A program made the translations under genes and the position numbers. Of a DNA stretch of 64,000 nucleotides, positions 23,705 to 35,731 are shown in pieces. The notes under the pieces were generated by a model that saw only the letters and a list, made by a program, of their open reading frames with translations, did no database searches and was not told the origin of the DNA. The DNA is from Malus domestica (Eukaryota > Streptophyta > Magnoliopsida > Rosales > Rosaceae). Each line of letters starts with the position of its first letter. The stretch's first letter is position 1. The DNA is taken from NCBI RefSeq assembly GCF_042453785.1, contig NC_091661.1, forward strand, positions 30,309,501-30,373,500. The letters are read 5' to 3'.

Positions 23705-24410
23705 TCTTCAACCCCCTAAACCCTTCTTCTTTAATCCCCTCTCCCTCATTGCCTGTCGTGTACTTTCGGCTAAATCCGGCTGACCAGAATCATCGTACAA
23801 ACTTGCAAGCAGCACGTAAAATGCTGCATCAGACGGGTCAAGCTCCATCCCTCGCCTTACTGTATATTCCCCGGGAGCAATGTTTTTATCTCCGTAAATG
23901 CTCTCAAACCATCTTCTACGAGGTCAGAAAACATTTCGTGTACAAGTATCATCCTCCAAGCCAGCGTTGATCACCGCGAATGAATCCAAGCTCGACCGCA
24001 TACGTATGGATTCAAGTCCTGTAATCCAACTCTCCGGCAATGAGCATGATTTTAAGATACTTGAGAGCGTAAACTCATTTGGGCACTGCCCCGGAAACAA
24101 TCGTCGAATCGAAGAATTCAAGCGAGACGTGATGGTGTCCGTTCCTGACATAAGCAGACAGCACCCCAGTCCAGGATACAACTCCAGAGCACGCATAGAG
24201 AGACAGCAGGTTGTTGGCTGAGTAGAGGTCGTCGTCAAGACGCGGTTTGGTAATTGCACTGCGGACACAGATGCCCCCTGGCAGGGACTGTGAGTTGCAC
24301 GCGGAAAGAACGCGAAGGCAACTTTTTCTGAAACAGTAAACTTCATTTGTGTTGACAACGAGCCTGGTGACTTCTGTTAGAGGCATCAAAGTTCAGAGCC
24401 TTTTCGAGTA
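23705..24410 (-). pseudogene. Decayed PPR gene, remnant of an At5g52850-type locus
   Basis: On the minus strand, pieces of one long PPR protein appear in several frames. Near 24390-24230 is the N-terminal part (CLRVLSACNSQSLPGGIC, then ANNLLSLYA). Around 24190-24120 are VVSWTGVLSAYVRNG and SLEFFDS. Around 24085-24040 is CPNEFTLSSILKSC. Near 23965 is VINAGLEDD, and at 23865-23710 a C-terminal block with ELDPSDAAFYVLLASLYDD followed by MRERGLKK. The intact Arabidopsis protein is about 890 aa. Here about 700 bases remain, with at least two large internal deletions and several frameshifts. The order of pieces is preserved, so this is an in-place wreck and not a scatter of copies. It lies directly after NDUFA5, as At5g52850 follows At5g52840. 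The identity of the parent gene is from memory. Confidence 0.8.
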
Positions 24411-26176
24411 GTTGAGTTTGAAGGAGGAAAAGACTAAACAGCAGTTTAACTATCGCACTTAGTAGAAACTAACGGTATTATATTGGAGAAATGTTTGAAC
24501 GTGATGAAAACACAATCAATACACCAGGTGTCATAATAAACAGGCTACGCCTAATAGCCACCTTAGTTGCCAACATGGCATTTGCTGAATTTTAGTATAT
24601 TGGGATAATGATTGGTGCAGGTCAATGGTCGTTGTTGTTGTATTTAGTCATGGACAAAGGGAAGCTTCCTTTCTCAATGACTGGGTATATGAATATGGAA
24701 GCTGCCACGAAAACTTATATCTAAAAAATATATTCCTATTTGCCTTGCTTTATATAATACGTGCAAAAACCGTGCATAAAGATATTTTTATAATAAGGGT
24801 GTGCTATGCGCAACGACACAATATAACATGCGACATTAATTTTAACAATATACTAATTCATGTCAAACGTTTTTTATATTATCGTATATAAAGCTTTACT
24901 TCAATGACGAAAAATAATCATATTTATGTACTTTGTCTTTGTTTCTTATTTGATGCCCACCTGCTCAAATAAAGAGTAGACTTTTCTAATCATTTGAGCT
25001 CATCCTGGGATTGGGAATAAATAGAAGTAGATGGAAACATGGAAGCTGCTAAGAAAAGTACAAGAAGTTGCCTTCCTTGTTTGGTTTTTCTTGGAAAAAT
25101 ACTTCCCCACCGAAACCAACAAAAAGATAACGAATTTGTTTGGTGCCAATGAGACCAAAATATAACAACTGTAAATTTAGTATGAAAACACTTTAGGAGT
25201 TTAATTGGAGAAATAAATTCTTCATCAATCTACTTGTCGTGCTACATTTAATTTTTCATTGTGAATCTCGTTTGATACTCTTTTCTCATTACAAAGTCAC
25301 CAACTTAACCAAGGAGCTTCTATATAAGCCTTTGTATAGAGATTATCTTACACGAGGTGGAGCCAGCGTTCGGTCGGATGTGATTAAAATATAGAGAATC
25401 TCATACTAATTTCGAATATATATTTTTCTTGTAAACTAGATTTAGCTAAATTAGCTAGAGTAATGTGCTCCACCTTCTTAGCCAAATTCAAATCTCTCTG
25501 TCTATTTTTCAAAGGTAAACTACAGCTTGACTCCATAAACTATTAGTCTATTACCCCAGTTGAAATTGACATTCTAAATTATTTTTTGGTAAATTAACCC
25601 TCTAAACCATTTGAAATCAGTTAGTTAAACCATCACCGTATAGTTCGATGAAAATTTCGTCAACTTTGTTAGAAAGTACTGGCACGACTTTACTCTCAAG
25701 AATAAATCACATGCCAGTATTTGAAGACAAAGTAGATAAATTTCATTAAAATTTAATGATGATGGATTAATTAGGTAATTTCTAATAATTCAGAGCCAAA
25801 GAAAATAGATCAAGAGATCAGTTTCAAGCGAGTAATAATTCAAGGGTTAAACGACAATTTTTCACTTTTTTAACGGAGTGAAAGACTTCATCAAAGTCTC
25901 CTTGGAACGTTCATAGATTCTTCTTAATCTCTCTCTCTCTCTCTCTATATATATATAGACACACACACACACATATACATATATACAAACACACACACAC
26001 ACACACATATTGGTGGGAACTACAAAGGGCCGAAGCCCAAAGGCCCAAAACACAACACTCTACTTGCGTCGACTTCGATAAGTTTTTTCCTCTTACTTTC
26101 GCTACATTTTTTCTAGATCCTTCCATCTCCCTCTCTCTCCAACTCCCAGTCCACGCTGACGGTTGCTCCTCCGCCC
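24411..26176. other. Intergenic and SGT1 promoter
   Basis: No gene is seen between 24411 and about 26030. Bases 25520-25860 read like a decayed dispersed repeat with loose ends. A compound microsatellite, (CT)n then (TA)n then (CA)n, spans 25928-26010. The region just before the SGT1 ATG (26090-26176) is CT-rich and probably 5' UTR. Confidence 0.5.
25928..26010. repeat. Compound (CT)n(TA)n(CA)n microsatellite
   Basis: CTCTCTCTCTCTCT, TATATATATATA and ACACACACACACAC follow one another, about 170 bases upstream of the SGT1 start. Such tracts are highly variable in length and could serve as markers. Confidence 0.9.
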
Positions 26177-29023
26177 ATGGCTTCCGATCCCGAACAGCGT
26201 GCCAAGGAGGCGTTCATGGACGACCACTTCGAGTTGGCCGTCGACCTCTACACCCAGGCCATCGCTCTCAACCCCCAGAGCGCCGAGCTCTACTCCGACC
26301 GCGCCCAGGCCAACATCAAAGCCGGCAATCTCACTGGTACCCTCTTTTCCTCGTGTAATTTCGTGAATACCCGTTTCTTTTTTTTTCTTGTTTGGTTCCC
26401 AAGAAATCCCGAGAAAATACTCGATTGGATTTTCTAATTCTCTTTATCTGTTGTGGGTTTTTTGTTGTTATCAGAGGCTGTTGCGGATGCGAACAAGGCG
26501 ATTGAGTTCGACCCGTCATTGTACAAAGCGTATTTTCGAAAAGGGTGAGTTCGAATGCACAACACCGATAACCCGTAATTATATTTGTTGTTTTTGAGCA
26601 CCTGTTTGTATTGGATACTGAAAAGAGTGTAACTTTTAATTGAAATTTTAGGTCTGTAATCTAATAGGGTGTTAAATTTTGCCTAAATCTTGCAACCATC
26701 AACTCGAAAGTCTATAAAGGTCGTGCTGATCCTCCGTTATCGTTGTGGATCATTCGCCTTTTGCGAAAGGGAAAGGATTATACTGCTAATTCTAAGTGTT
26801 TCGAAACTTTGGATTTTTGTTTTTGGCCAAAACCTTGGAGGGCTCATTTCTAGGGTATTGTGTAGTCCGTTCATGAAACTCGTTATGTATTGCGTGTAGG
26901 GTTTTATAAGTTATGTTCTGCACCGGGAACATGTCATTGCTAATGTCACAGATTGTTTTACGATTTGTGTTCTTTGCTGTTGATGGCTACAGAATTGCCT
27001 GCATCAAGCTCGAGGAATATCAGACTGCAAAGGCGGCCCTGGAAACCGGTGCTCCTTTGGCCCCGCAGGAGACAAGATTTGCTAGTTTGATAAAAGAGTG
27101 TGATGAGAAAATTGCAGGTGTGTTGTTTGACTGTTACAAGTTTGCACCTTTTTAGTAATTCATGTAATGACGGGCCTTTCTCACAGTTAGATGTTTAGCT
27201 TTCTTATACAGTGGAATTTTTTTGGTAATGGGGGCATCTAAGGAAATCATTGTTATAGAAATTACTCTTTCTCATGCAGTTGATCCTCTTTATCTTATTT
27301 AACTGTTTCATGTCCGATCAGAGGAAACTATTGTTCTACCAACACCTCCAGTGGAGAAAGACATTACAGAGAATGTTATACCTGAAAAAGATGTTGAGCC
27401 TGTGAGTCAACCTTCCAATCAGGTGACCGTAGCAACTGTCAAACCAAAATACAGGTTAGTCGAGATCAATTTAATTTCTGTTGCCGGAAGTGTTTTAGTT
27501 TCATATTTTTAAGGAGCATCACCAAAACATTCTGTTTGCAGTTTTTTTGTTATTGCTTTTCATCTTTTTGTACTGTCTGTATTGAAGCTCCGAGATATCT
27601 ATGCATGCTTGGGTAATACCCTCTTATTTGCTTTATGTATTGTATCCTTACTCCATGGTCATTGAGATGCATGATTTGGTGGAAATTTTTTATGTAGGCA
27701 TGAATTCTACCAGAAGCCAGAAGAAGGGGTTGTGACTATATTCGCCAAGGGCATACCGGCCAAAGATGTTCATGTTGACTTTGGTGAACAAATAGTATGA
27801 TTCTCATTGATTCAATGCTTCTTTTTATTATTTGTTCTCAGTGATCTCATAGTTTTCTAGAACTTACGGCTGATGAATCACTTTTTCTGGGTATTGTCAA
27901 TTGTGTACAAGTTTTACGGCTGATGAATCACTTTTATTGGTTGTTTCCAGCTAAGTGTTAGCATCGATGTTGCTGGTGAAGATACATATCATTTTCAACC
28001 TCGCTTATTTGGAAAGGTATTGCACCAATTCTATGTTGCTGAGGTTTTTCTTTTTGTTTATAACGAGGATATATACAGAAAATTAAAGCAAAACACGCAT
28101 GCCCGTTTCCAATTTTTATTTTCAAATAATTGGCAGTATCGTATCCTTTGCATTTAATCTGGCCCCAGTAGTTGGTATCCTTTTGAGCCATTGGCTGATT
28201 TTATATATGCATTATAGAAGGCTTACATTTTCGAACAAAAAATAACTGTGAGCTTTGGTGGTTGCAAACAGATAATACCTGAAAAATGCAGGTTCGACGT
28301 TCTCTCCACCAAAGTTGAAATTCGCCTGGCTAAAGCTGAACCGATACAGTGGGCATCTCTTGAATTCAGCAAGGACAGCCTTGTTCCATTTAGGGGCAGT
28401 GGCCCAGGTATGTTAATATGTTTGCAACCCTCTGATTCTAAAACTAGATTAGAAATTAGCTACTTAAAGGGGTTAACTGTCAACAGTTGTTGGAGCGCCA
28501 AGGCCATCCTACCCATCCTCAAAACCAAAAAGGGACTGGGATAAGCTGGAGGCTCAAGTGAAGAAGGAGGTTTGCTCGTAGCTCAGTTAGTTGATTTGAC
28601 ATTATAGTTGCATATTTCAATTCACGATACTTACTCCGATACATTGTGATTCCAGGAAAAAGAAGAGAAGCTTGATGGTGATGCAGCTCTGAACAAATTC
28701 TTCCAGGACATATACAAGGATGCTGATGAGGACACAAGAAGGGCGATGAGAAAATCTTTTGTAAGACATTTTTGTATCTTGTATTGTGATATCCAGTAAA
28801 ATTCATAATTCCGGTCACCATGAAAGATTCAGGTGGAACCACCATGGTCTTGGGAGTAAAATCAGCCTACTTTATATTGACTTGCATCTTGCATCGTTGT
28901 GTTTGTACTGTACAGGTGGAGTCAAACGGGACAGTGCTTTCGACAAACTGGAAAGAAGTGGGAAACAAAAAGGTTGAGGGAAGTGCTCCCGACGGCATGG
29001 AGATGAAGAAATGGGAGTTCTAG
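26177..29023 (+). CDS. SGT1: SGT1 co-chaperone (suppressor of G2 allele of SKP1)
   Basis: Ten exons: 26177-26336, 26475-26544, 26993-27117, 27322-27454, 27698-27794, 27951-28016, 28272-28407, 28487-28569, 28656-28760 and 28916-29023. They sum to 1083 bases and 360 aa, as expected for plant SGT1 (350-370 aa). Domain order is TPR (residues about 1-115, [19 protein letters not shown] onward), a variable linker, the CS domain (about 163-250, [20 protein letters not shown] to WASLEFSK) and the SGS domain (about 275-360, with [34 protein letters not shown] and the terminal GMEMKKWEF). SGT1 works with HSP90 and RAR1 to stabilise NLR immune receptors and with SKP1-type SCF ligases in hormone signalling. 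Nothing suggests loss of function. Plants often have A and B copies; which one this is cannot be told here. Intron 5 contains a 22-base direct repeat (27864 and 27914). Confidence 0.96.
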
Positions 29024-30062
29024 ACAGTTGCTGAATTCTTGTACTAGTTGGAACTCGGATGATATGCTTTTTTTGCTTGTAACCTATTTGGTGTGTGATT
29101 TTGTTGGTTGGGACAGAATGATTAGTTTCCAATTAGTCTTTGGCACTACTCTGGCTGTGTGGGTGATGACTCTCTCTCTTTTGAAATCAGCCAGAATTGG
29201 TTTATTTTCTACTGTGTTTTGCTTGTGCGTTGTACAATCGAAACCGATCCTGTCTGGACGAATTTGAAGTGTTTAATACTTATTTGCTTTGTTCTTGCCT
29301 TGATCATCTTCTGGTTTTGCCGAGTTCGGCTTTAACTCGTGCGGCCGGCGAGTCCTCGGTATGACGATGTGCGAAAGAGTGGTGCTATTCACGCTCCTTT
29401 TATTTCTCTTCATCTAGGGTTTTTATCACAGTTGGTTTGTGAAATTAGCTGGAAAAGAAAATTGGGTAAAGCGATTCAAATTTGGGTGTTGAGCGAGAGT
29501 GCAGAGCACTCTGCATTAGCTAACTTGGCTAAGTGGTGCGGTGATGCACCTAAACTTTTGATTTATCAAAAAAGAAAACTTGTCAATGTGTATATTCTCT
29601 TTTGATACAATCAATCAAGTGGTTAACATAAACAAGCAGTAGCAGTTGGCGAATTTTCTTAACCGACAACAACAATACCTATGCACTCTGGTGCGAATTC
29701 GATTTGCACAGATCCCCTCCCCATAACTTTAATAATTTAACTCACTAATGCTATGTTTGTAAAAGAAACCGTAAACGAGCAATACATATTTTACAAAAAA
29801 TTAAACTGAAGTTAAATTCTAAAGCATAGTATAAAACATAGCGTTCGACCCTCACTGACGAAAACGCTGCGTTCGACGATCTGATGGTTTCCTGCTACCT
29901 GTAAGTTCTGTGGTATCACTATCGTCCTCTCTAAAATCTGATCATTTTTTCTGTTTTTTTGGTCTGCGAGTGCGACGGCGAGTTCGGAAAATACGATCAA
30001 TCAGTCCGATCGGATTCCGATTTCGAAATTTGAAATCCGGCGAAGCAGAATATCCCCGAGAA
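29024..30062. other. SGT1 3' region and TRAPPC1 5' region
   Basis: About 29024-29280 is probably SGT1 3' UTR. Bases 29300-29880 have no supported gene. Bases 29910-30062 are open in frame with the TRAPPC1 start, but the encoded residues are not conserved, so this is leader. Confidence 0.5.
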
Positions 30063-31470
30063 ATGCAATTCTTCGGAGGAACGGAGATAAGCCCGTCGCT
30101 GCCGGCGTCGACGGCTTCGGGGAACAACGGGCACATGATGTACGTATTCAACCGTAACGGCGTCTGCCTCCTCTACCGCGAGTGGAATCGGCCGCTCCAC
30201 ACCCTGAACCAGCAGCAGGATCACAAGCTGATGTTCGGGCTCCTCTTCTCCCTCAAGTCCCTCACCGCCAAGATGGATCCCACCACGCCTGACAAGGCCA
30301 ACCTCGGTGTCCCTCAGCTCCCCGGGCAGGGCTGCTCCTTCCACAGCTTCCGCACCAATACCTACAAGCTCACTTTCATGGAGTCCCCTTCTGGCATTAA
30401 GGTTTTTTTTCTTCTTCTCAATTTTATCAGAAAAGTTTATCAATTTTTGCAAATCATTGGCATTCGGATCTAGAAATTGATAAATATGGGTTTGGATTTT
30501 GATTGGAATTAAAGGTTTTGCTGATTCTGGTGGCAATTTGCTCGTACTAGATCTACCCATTTAGCAATTTAGATTCTTGAACTTGAATTTGTGCTTAGCT
30601 TGGCAATTAGCAATTTCGATGTGTCTCGTTGTTTATGCTGAACTTCGTAATCGTATGATAATTCTTAATGCAATTTTAATGTGCTAGAAAAAGCTTTTTA
30701 ATTGATGTGCTCTGATTTCTGTTTTCGGTGTGCAGATTATATTGGTTACACATCCTAGAACTGGTGACTTGAGGGAGTCTCTGAAGTACATTTACAACTT
30801 GTATGTCGAGTATGTTGTGAAGAACCCGCTCTACACTCCCGGTACTCCGATCAGGTAACTGACTCTTTTCTCGTCATTATAATGTAGTGAATAATAATCT
30901 TCAGTTCTTCGCACGGGGAAGTTTCATGTGATAGGTCATAAATAGTTATTTGTGTTATCACAGGGAGAAGTTTCGTAGATAGTAATCCCTGCTACAAGAA
31001 TATATATTAAACTTTTTCATGTTTTCTTATCACGCTGATGCATCGTGTTGGGTTGGTCAAGTAAAAAAATTAGAAAGATGCAACTAATGATAAAGAAAAT
31101 GTGTCCTTAAATATTGTGTTGCGTGTCGATGTGTCTTGATATTCTGTATATGCAACATGTGTATTTGAATTCTTTTGATGGCTTAGGCATCGTAGATACG
31201 TCATGTATTCCTGAGTCGTTGATGTCTTGATACTAAAACAATTTCTTTTTTCCGTCAAACTCTAGAAAGGCTTGTAATGTCTTGCGATTGCTTTTTTAAG
31301 TGATTTCAATACAGGTTTCAACAGTACTGTCACTGTGTGGTTATATACTTTGTAAGGTTTTCACACAATCGGAAAGGGGTCTTTGAGTTGCAGAGTAATT
31401 GAGTGATTTTCCTTGTAGGTGTGAGCTATTCAACACAACTCTTGACCAATACGTCAGGAGCATTTCATAG
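30063..31470 (+). CDS. TRAPP complex subunit 1 (TRAPPC1 / Bet5)
   Basis: Three exons, 30063-30401, 30736-30854 and 31419-31470, give 169 aa. The product has the Sybindin/longin fold landmarks of the Bet5 family: MMYVFNRNGVCLLYREW, the loop with HKLMFGLLFSLKSLTAKM, FHSFRTNTYKLTFMESPSG, then GDLRESLKYIYNLYVEYVV and the end CELFNTTLDQYVRSIS. Plant TRAPPC1 proteins have an N-terminal extension and are near this length. TRAPP is the multisubunit exchange factor for Rab1/Ypt1-type GTPases in ER-to-Golgi and Golgi traffic, and TRAPPC1 belongs to its core. The ATG at 30063 was chosen because it opens the conserved MQFFGG start. Splice sites are GT-AG and the reading frame is intact. Confidence 0.94.
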
Positions 31471-32104
31471 AAGGAAAAGGGAAGTGCATTGGAAAGTTTC
31501 ACCTATAGGTGTTCTGCTTCGATACTAAATCATGTCTAGGCTTCTTTTCTGCCCACATCTATTCTTACCCTGGACCGAAGCCAATGGACATTTGGGTTCA
31601 TTCAGAATGTAGGTTATTGAATGTACCATGTAGTGGATATTTTCTGCAACTTGACTCTTAAGAGTTTTACAATGAGATACGAGCGTACATTTTCATCCGT
31701 GTGGACTTGATGTGTTCAATGTCATCATGTAGTGTCCTATTTGGTTATGACAAATTGATTTAATGTATTGTTGGAAGCATGATTTGTTAATTGTCAACAG
31801 TTACCGATTAATTTGTTTGGTTTTTCTTATCAATTTTAGTGTCTCTATGCCTCTTGCCGTAGGCGTCAATTAGTCTATTGGAATAGAACTCTGTAGTTTC
31901 CTATTGTTTTTTCGGATATCATGTATGTTGCGAACCAGTGTTTGACCTTTGTAGAAGATGCGGAATTGCGATGATACTGTTATTAGTGGTGAAACTGTAA
32001 TCTTTTGGTATATTGTTAGTGTCTCCGGAGATGCTTAGAAATATTATTCACTTTCCTTTTGAGGTTTGCAGCTAACAAATTTGTAAGATTAAGGATCCAC
32101 AGGG
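31471..32104. other. 3' UTR of TRAPPC1 and spacer
   Basis: AT-rich with no open frame of note. The first 200-300 bases are probably 3' UTR. Confidence 0.45.
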
Positions 32105-32283
32105 CTACAATTTCCTTTACCCGTCTCCACCAATTGGCCGCTTGGTGGCCATGGTAGAACCAGGCAAGCTAGATCAACTCCATCTCCGTCAGACTGCACG
32201 CCACCCCCCGCCCCCTTCCTGCGCAGGCACCACCTCAGGCACCATCTCTTTCCCTTCCTCACCTCTCCTCCCAACCACAAAAC
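32105..32283 (+). pseudogene. UGT88-type glycosyltransferase fragment (copy 1)
   Basis: At 32115-32171 the plus strand reads [19 protein letters not shown], matching the N-terminus of the intact UGT at 39564 ([19 protein letters not shown]) except for three changes. One replaces the catalytic His by Arg. Sequence at 32247-32283 matches bases 39786-39825 of that gene, so about 100 bases between were lost. Nothing of the rest of the gene follows. It is a dead remnant at the left edge of the UGT cluster. Confidence 0.8.
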
Positions 32284-32638
32284 ACACCATTATCAGCGGG
32301 GATAGATCATAGATTGTCGCTGCACAAAATGGTTGAGCTAAACTTCATTTGGTGTTCCTTGCCGGTATGACTGACTTTTTGCTAGCAAATTACCAAGTTT
32401 TTCTTATAGGTACCCCTATTATTTTGAGCAAATTTTATTTCTTGGTGAAGATGAAATGATTGAAATGGAAAAGATTGATTTATGGACCAAAATAATTATT
32501 CGCAACCGCAATGGGAGAGTTTAATTGCCATTCCATTCCGTACAAGGGTTTTGTAATTCAGTTGATTAAGAGCATTCACTATTGCTCCCTTGTTTTCGAG
32601 TTCACTTCCTCCCCTCCTCAAAAAATGTCATTGGTGTT
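32284..32638. other. Spacer left of the first palindromic MITE
   Basis: No coding sequence is supported. The left copy of the MITE's 9-bp target duplication is at 32630-32638. Confidence 0.4.
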
Positions 32639-32867
32639 GGACAAGGATTGTCTGCCCTCCTTGTTCCCGTGCCCTCTCATGCCCTCTTGTTTTGTGTGGT
32701 TACGGTTAAACCACGTTAACATTTTATATTGTTTTTTTTATAGAGATAATAAGACGAAAATGAATAGTAATATAAAATGTTGACGTGGCTTAATCGTGAC
32801 CACACAAACATAAGGGCATAAGAGCATGGGAGGGCACGGGAACAAGGAGGGCAAACAATCCTTGTCC
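32639..32867. mobile_element. Palindromic MULE-type MITE, copy A (229 bp)
   Basis: Both arms are long inverted repeats of roughly 100 bases (left GGACAAGGATTGTCTGCCCT, right ending AATCCTTGTCC). The element is flanked by a perfect 9-bp duplication, ATTGGTGTT, at 32630-32638 and 32868-32876. A 9-bp duplication is typical of Mutator-like elements. The loop contains TTTTTTTATAGAGATAATAAGA, shared with copy B. Confidence 0.85.
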
Positions 32868-32876
32868 ATTGGTGTT

Positions 32877-33609
32877 TGGTAACGATTGGATTGGAAAAGG
32901 GTAACGACTATGACAAGATACAAGCGGGTATATATCCATGTTCCTACAGAAAATTAGCAGCAATTGATATGTGACAAATGAGTTTTATTAGCAACTTACA
33001 GCGTTCGAGGTTCAAATCCTTCCTCTTCTCATCATTTTAGTGTAGTAATACCGCTTGTACTAAAAAAAATGGTGAGCTTAGTACGCCACGTTTTGGTGTG
33101 GGAAACAGATGCAAAAAAAAAAAAAAAATATGCAACAAGGTGCAAAACTCAGTAATATGCAAGGGTACCACCAATCCAATGACTTAAATTTCACAAGTGA
33201 AAGACCAAAAGAACAGAAGAAAGAATGCAAATGGAAACTGAAAGCTATGAATGTTCTAACACATTGACATCTACAAACTTTGCAGCAAGGGAAACAAAAT
33301 CCGGCTGTTGGAGAGAGAGAGGCGTCCTCGTTCAAGTTTTGCTTCCAAATTCCGATTCCAGACCGCCCCTCCGATCCTTCCGTCTTCTCCGTCGTCCTTT
33401 CGGAGTTGGAACCAAGGAAACTTTCAAGTGATGTTCACATATTCCTTCTTCCGTCGTCCGATTAGGCTTCTAAATGAAAGCATATATGTACATGTACATG
33501 AATATTTTTGAGTGACAACATAGTTTACCAACCACCACTTGACCGACTCAAAACTCACTCGCATAGATGGCTTATTGATTGGATAGAAACTCGAAGGGAT
33601 AACAAAATT
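32877..33609. other. Spacer between MITE copies A and B
   Basis: An A-run (33113-33128) and AT-rich text. Bases 33290-33470 are CT-rich and open in several frames (one reads DRPSDPSVFSVVLSELEPRK), but no family is recognised and no start or stop context supports a gene. Confidence 0.35.
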
Positions 33610-33831
33610 GGACCCGGCTTCTCTACCCTCTCACTTCCCATACACTCTCATCCCTTCCTATTTTGTGCGGTCACAATTAAGCCACGTCAACATTTTATAT
33701 TGATTTTTTTTATAGAGATAATAAGATAAAAAACAATAATAATATAAAATATTAACGCGGTTTAACCGTGACCGCACAAATAGAAAGAGATAGAAGTGTA
33801 TGAAAAGTGGGAGAGCAGAGAAGCTAGGTTC
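33610..33831. mobile_element. Palindromic MULE-type MITE, copy B (222 bp)
   Basis: The left end GGACCCGGCTTCTCTACCCT and the inverted right end (AGCTAGGTTC) match imperfectly. Inner arms carry TTGTGCGGTCACAATTAAGC and its inverted partner. Flanks are AACAAAATT (33601-33609) and GACAAAATT (33832-33840), a 9-bp duplication with one mismatch. The centre matches copy A, so they are the same family. Confidence 0.8.
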
Positions 33832-33840
33832 GACAAAATT

Positions 33841-34335
33841 AGGCATTTGTCACTTGTTTTTATACGGAAGAACAGAAAACCGATGTGATGTCTTTGTTTT
33901 TGTTGTTTGAAATTGTAGAATTGTATTAGAAAGTGGCCCGCATGTAGCTTGTGATAAGAAAATACGGAAGTTCGCACTTTTGATTTATTTTTCATGATAA
34001 ATTTGATGTAACTGAGGGACTGAGAAGCATGTTTTGTTAAATATATGTTAAGTTGCAGGTGATGGGTTGTTTTAATAGGACATGTAGGTCCTCATTTGGT
34101 GATTTTTGAAGAATAATATGACAACAAATTAAGTGTGTGTTGAACATATATCATACTTATAGTGAAGAGTAAAATACTCTCGATCATTTGATTATCTGAC
34201 AAACAATAATTATGTGATTCGGGGACCATGAACAATCATATTGTGAAATATTGGCCACAACGAAGGTGGCAACAAATATTGCAAATGGTAGTACTACTAA
34301 TGTAATTTTCACTTGCAATGAAGTGGTCATGCCGC
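33841..34335. other. Spacer between MITE copies B and C
   Basis: AT-rich; no gene, repeat or motif recognised. Confidence 0.4.
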
Positions 34336-34563
34336 GGAATTGGATCCTTGCTAGATCTAATTGCTGGGATCCTAGGAATCAATCCACGTGGACCGTTGAT
34401 AAAAAATCGTGCGGTCATAATTAAATATTTTAAAAGTAAAATAGTCTCGTTTTGTGTGAAAAATATATAAAAAAAAAATTATGACTGCACGATTTTTGAT
34501 TAACGGCCCACATGGGCTGATCCCTAGGATCCTATGAATTAGATCCGGCGAGGATCCAATTCC
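34336..34563. mobile_element. Palindromic MITE, copy C (228 bp), different family
   Basis: The ends are perfect inverted repeats at the tips (GGAATTGGATCC and GGATCCAATTCC), with further arms such as AAAAATCGTGCGGTCATAAT and its inverse. Flanks are GTCATGCCGC (34326-34335) and GTCACGCCGC (34564-34573), a 10-bp duplication with one mismatch. Its sequence differs from copies A and B. Confidence 0.8.
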
Positions 34564-34573
34564 GTCACGCCGC

Positions 34574-35346
34574 CTACCGCGCATTGCCAAACTCTGTTGG
34601 GAGTGTCACGAGCTACAATAACACTTTTTAGTCCTCACGCCACCTGTTTATAGTAGGAGTTGGTGGCTGATAGGAGAAGAAATTTTTAGTTATGATGGAA
34701 CACGGATGATACATCATGTGTTTTTATGTAAGTGGTGAAAAATTTTAATTTTTAAGTTATTAATCTTTTAAAACACATATCTCACCATTTATATAGAGAC
34801 ACATGTGCGCTCTAATATCAACGGACGCACACTCCTAATTTCTCCATGCGTCCTCCACCAAAAAAAACAGTACCGTGGGCTTTTTGTTAAAACTTCCTTA
34901 ACAAATTTTGAAATTTGAATTGTACTTTGTTTTGAATTTTTTCATTAAAAACTGCTGAACTTTAAAAACAGGGCTACATTGAAGTACATTCAAACATAGA
35001 ATTCAATTTCTCTTCGAATATTAAATAGTGCTCAAACCCTCGCTCACCTCCAACCGTGATCTAAGGGTGACAATGCTTGCCTGTGTGCAGTTGGTGGCTG
35101 GTGGCAAGAGTTAGATACACTCCAAAATTTTCACATGCATACTCCTCAGTCAACTTAGTCCATTCACCAATATTGCTGATATGATTAGATATCCTCATGA
35201 ATTGTAATTTTCTTTTAAATATTTGCATTAGAAACTGTTTGACGCTGAAATCAAAACTCTCTTTCAAAATTAAATAGTATTTAAACTCTCACTCTTTCCA
35301 ACATTATTAGAATAGAATATAGTTTTTAATAAAAAAAGTGTTGGTG
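34574..35346. other. Spacer before the LINE target region
   Basis: AT-rich with remnants of dispersed repeats; a piece at about 34865-34900 (ACAGTACCGTGGGCTTTTTG) recalls the MITE family found at 54915. No gene is supported. Confidence 0.35.
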
Positions 35347-35731
35347 AAATATATTTTTTTGAGTACTTTGCTATGTTTACACTAGGAGGAGGGAGAATTC
35401 AACTAAGTTACCTAATGGGCAGCTTAATTTGGTATCGAATTCGTCATCCACGAGATTCGAACTTAAGATCTCTCACTTCTAAATGAAAAGAAATATCACA
35501 AGACCGTAATACTGAATGATAATACTCAAAACCTGAAACTATTAGTGAATTTTATATCATAAGCAAAATTCAAATTGTCTTCCCTGATAGGATTAGTTTT
35601 TAAAGTGGAAAAAGGACAATTCATAATTTCATATGGGACGAGATTCTCTTCGGATCCTTATATTTTAGCTATTTATCGTTTATCATGCGATCAGTTTTAG
35701 TTAGATACTATTTATGTTTAATTTTATATAA
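35347..35731. repeat. Left 385-bp direct repeat flanking the LINE
   Basis: This segment equals 38851-39235 over all 385 bases with two substitutions (G/A at 35443 and A/G near 35671) and no indel. It contains a SINE-like unit on the minus strand (about 35351-35530) with the B-box-like AGTTCGAATCTC. The LINE starts exactly where the repeat ends. See findings for the target duplication idea. Confidence 0.95.

Noticed and set aside
27864-27935. 22-base direct repeat in SGT1 intron 5
   Set aside because: A small local duplication without further structure; noted only.
29910-30473. 187-aa frame as an N-terminally extended TRAPPC1
   Set aside because: Conserved sequence begins at 30063 and the frame's end lies in intron 1.
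33225-33465. Short frames with DRPSDPSVFSVV
   Set aside because: No recognised homology, splice context or conserved neighbours; CT-rich composition explains the openness.
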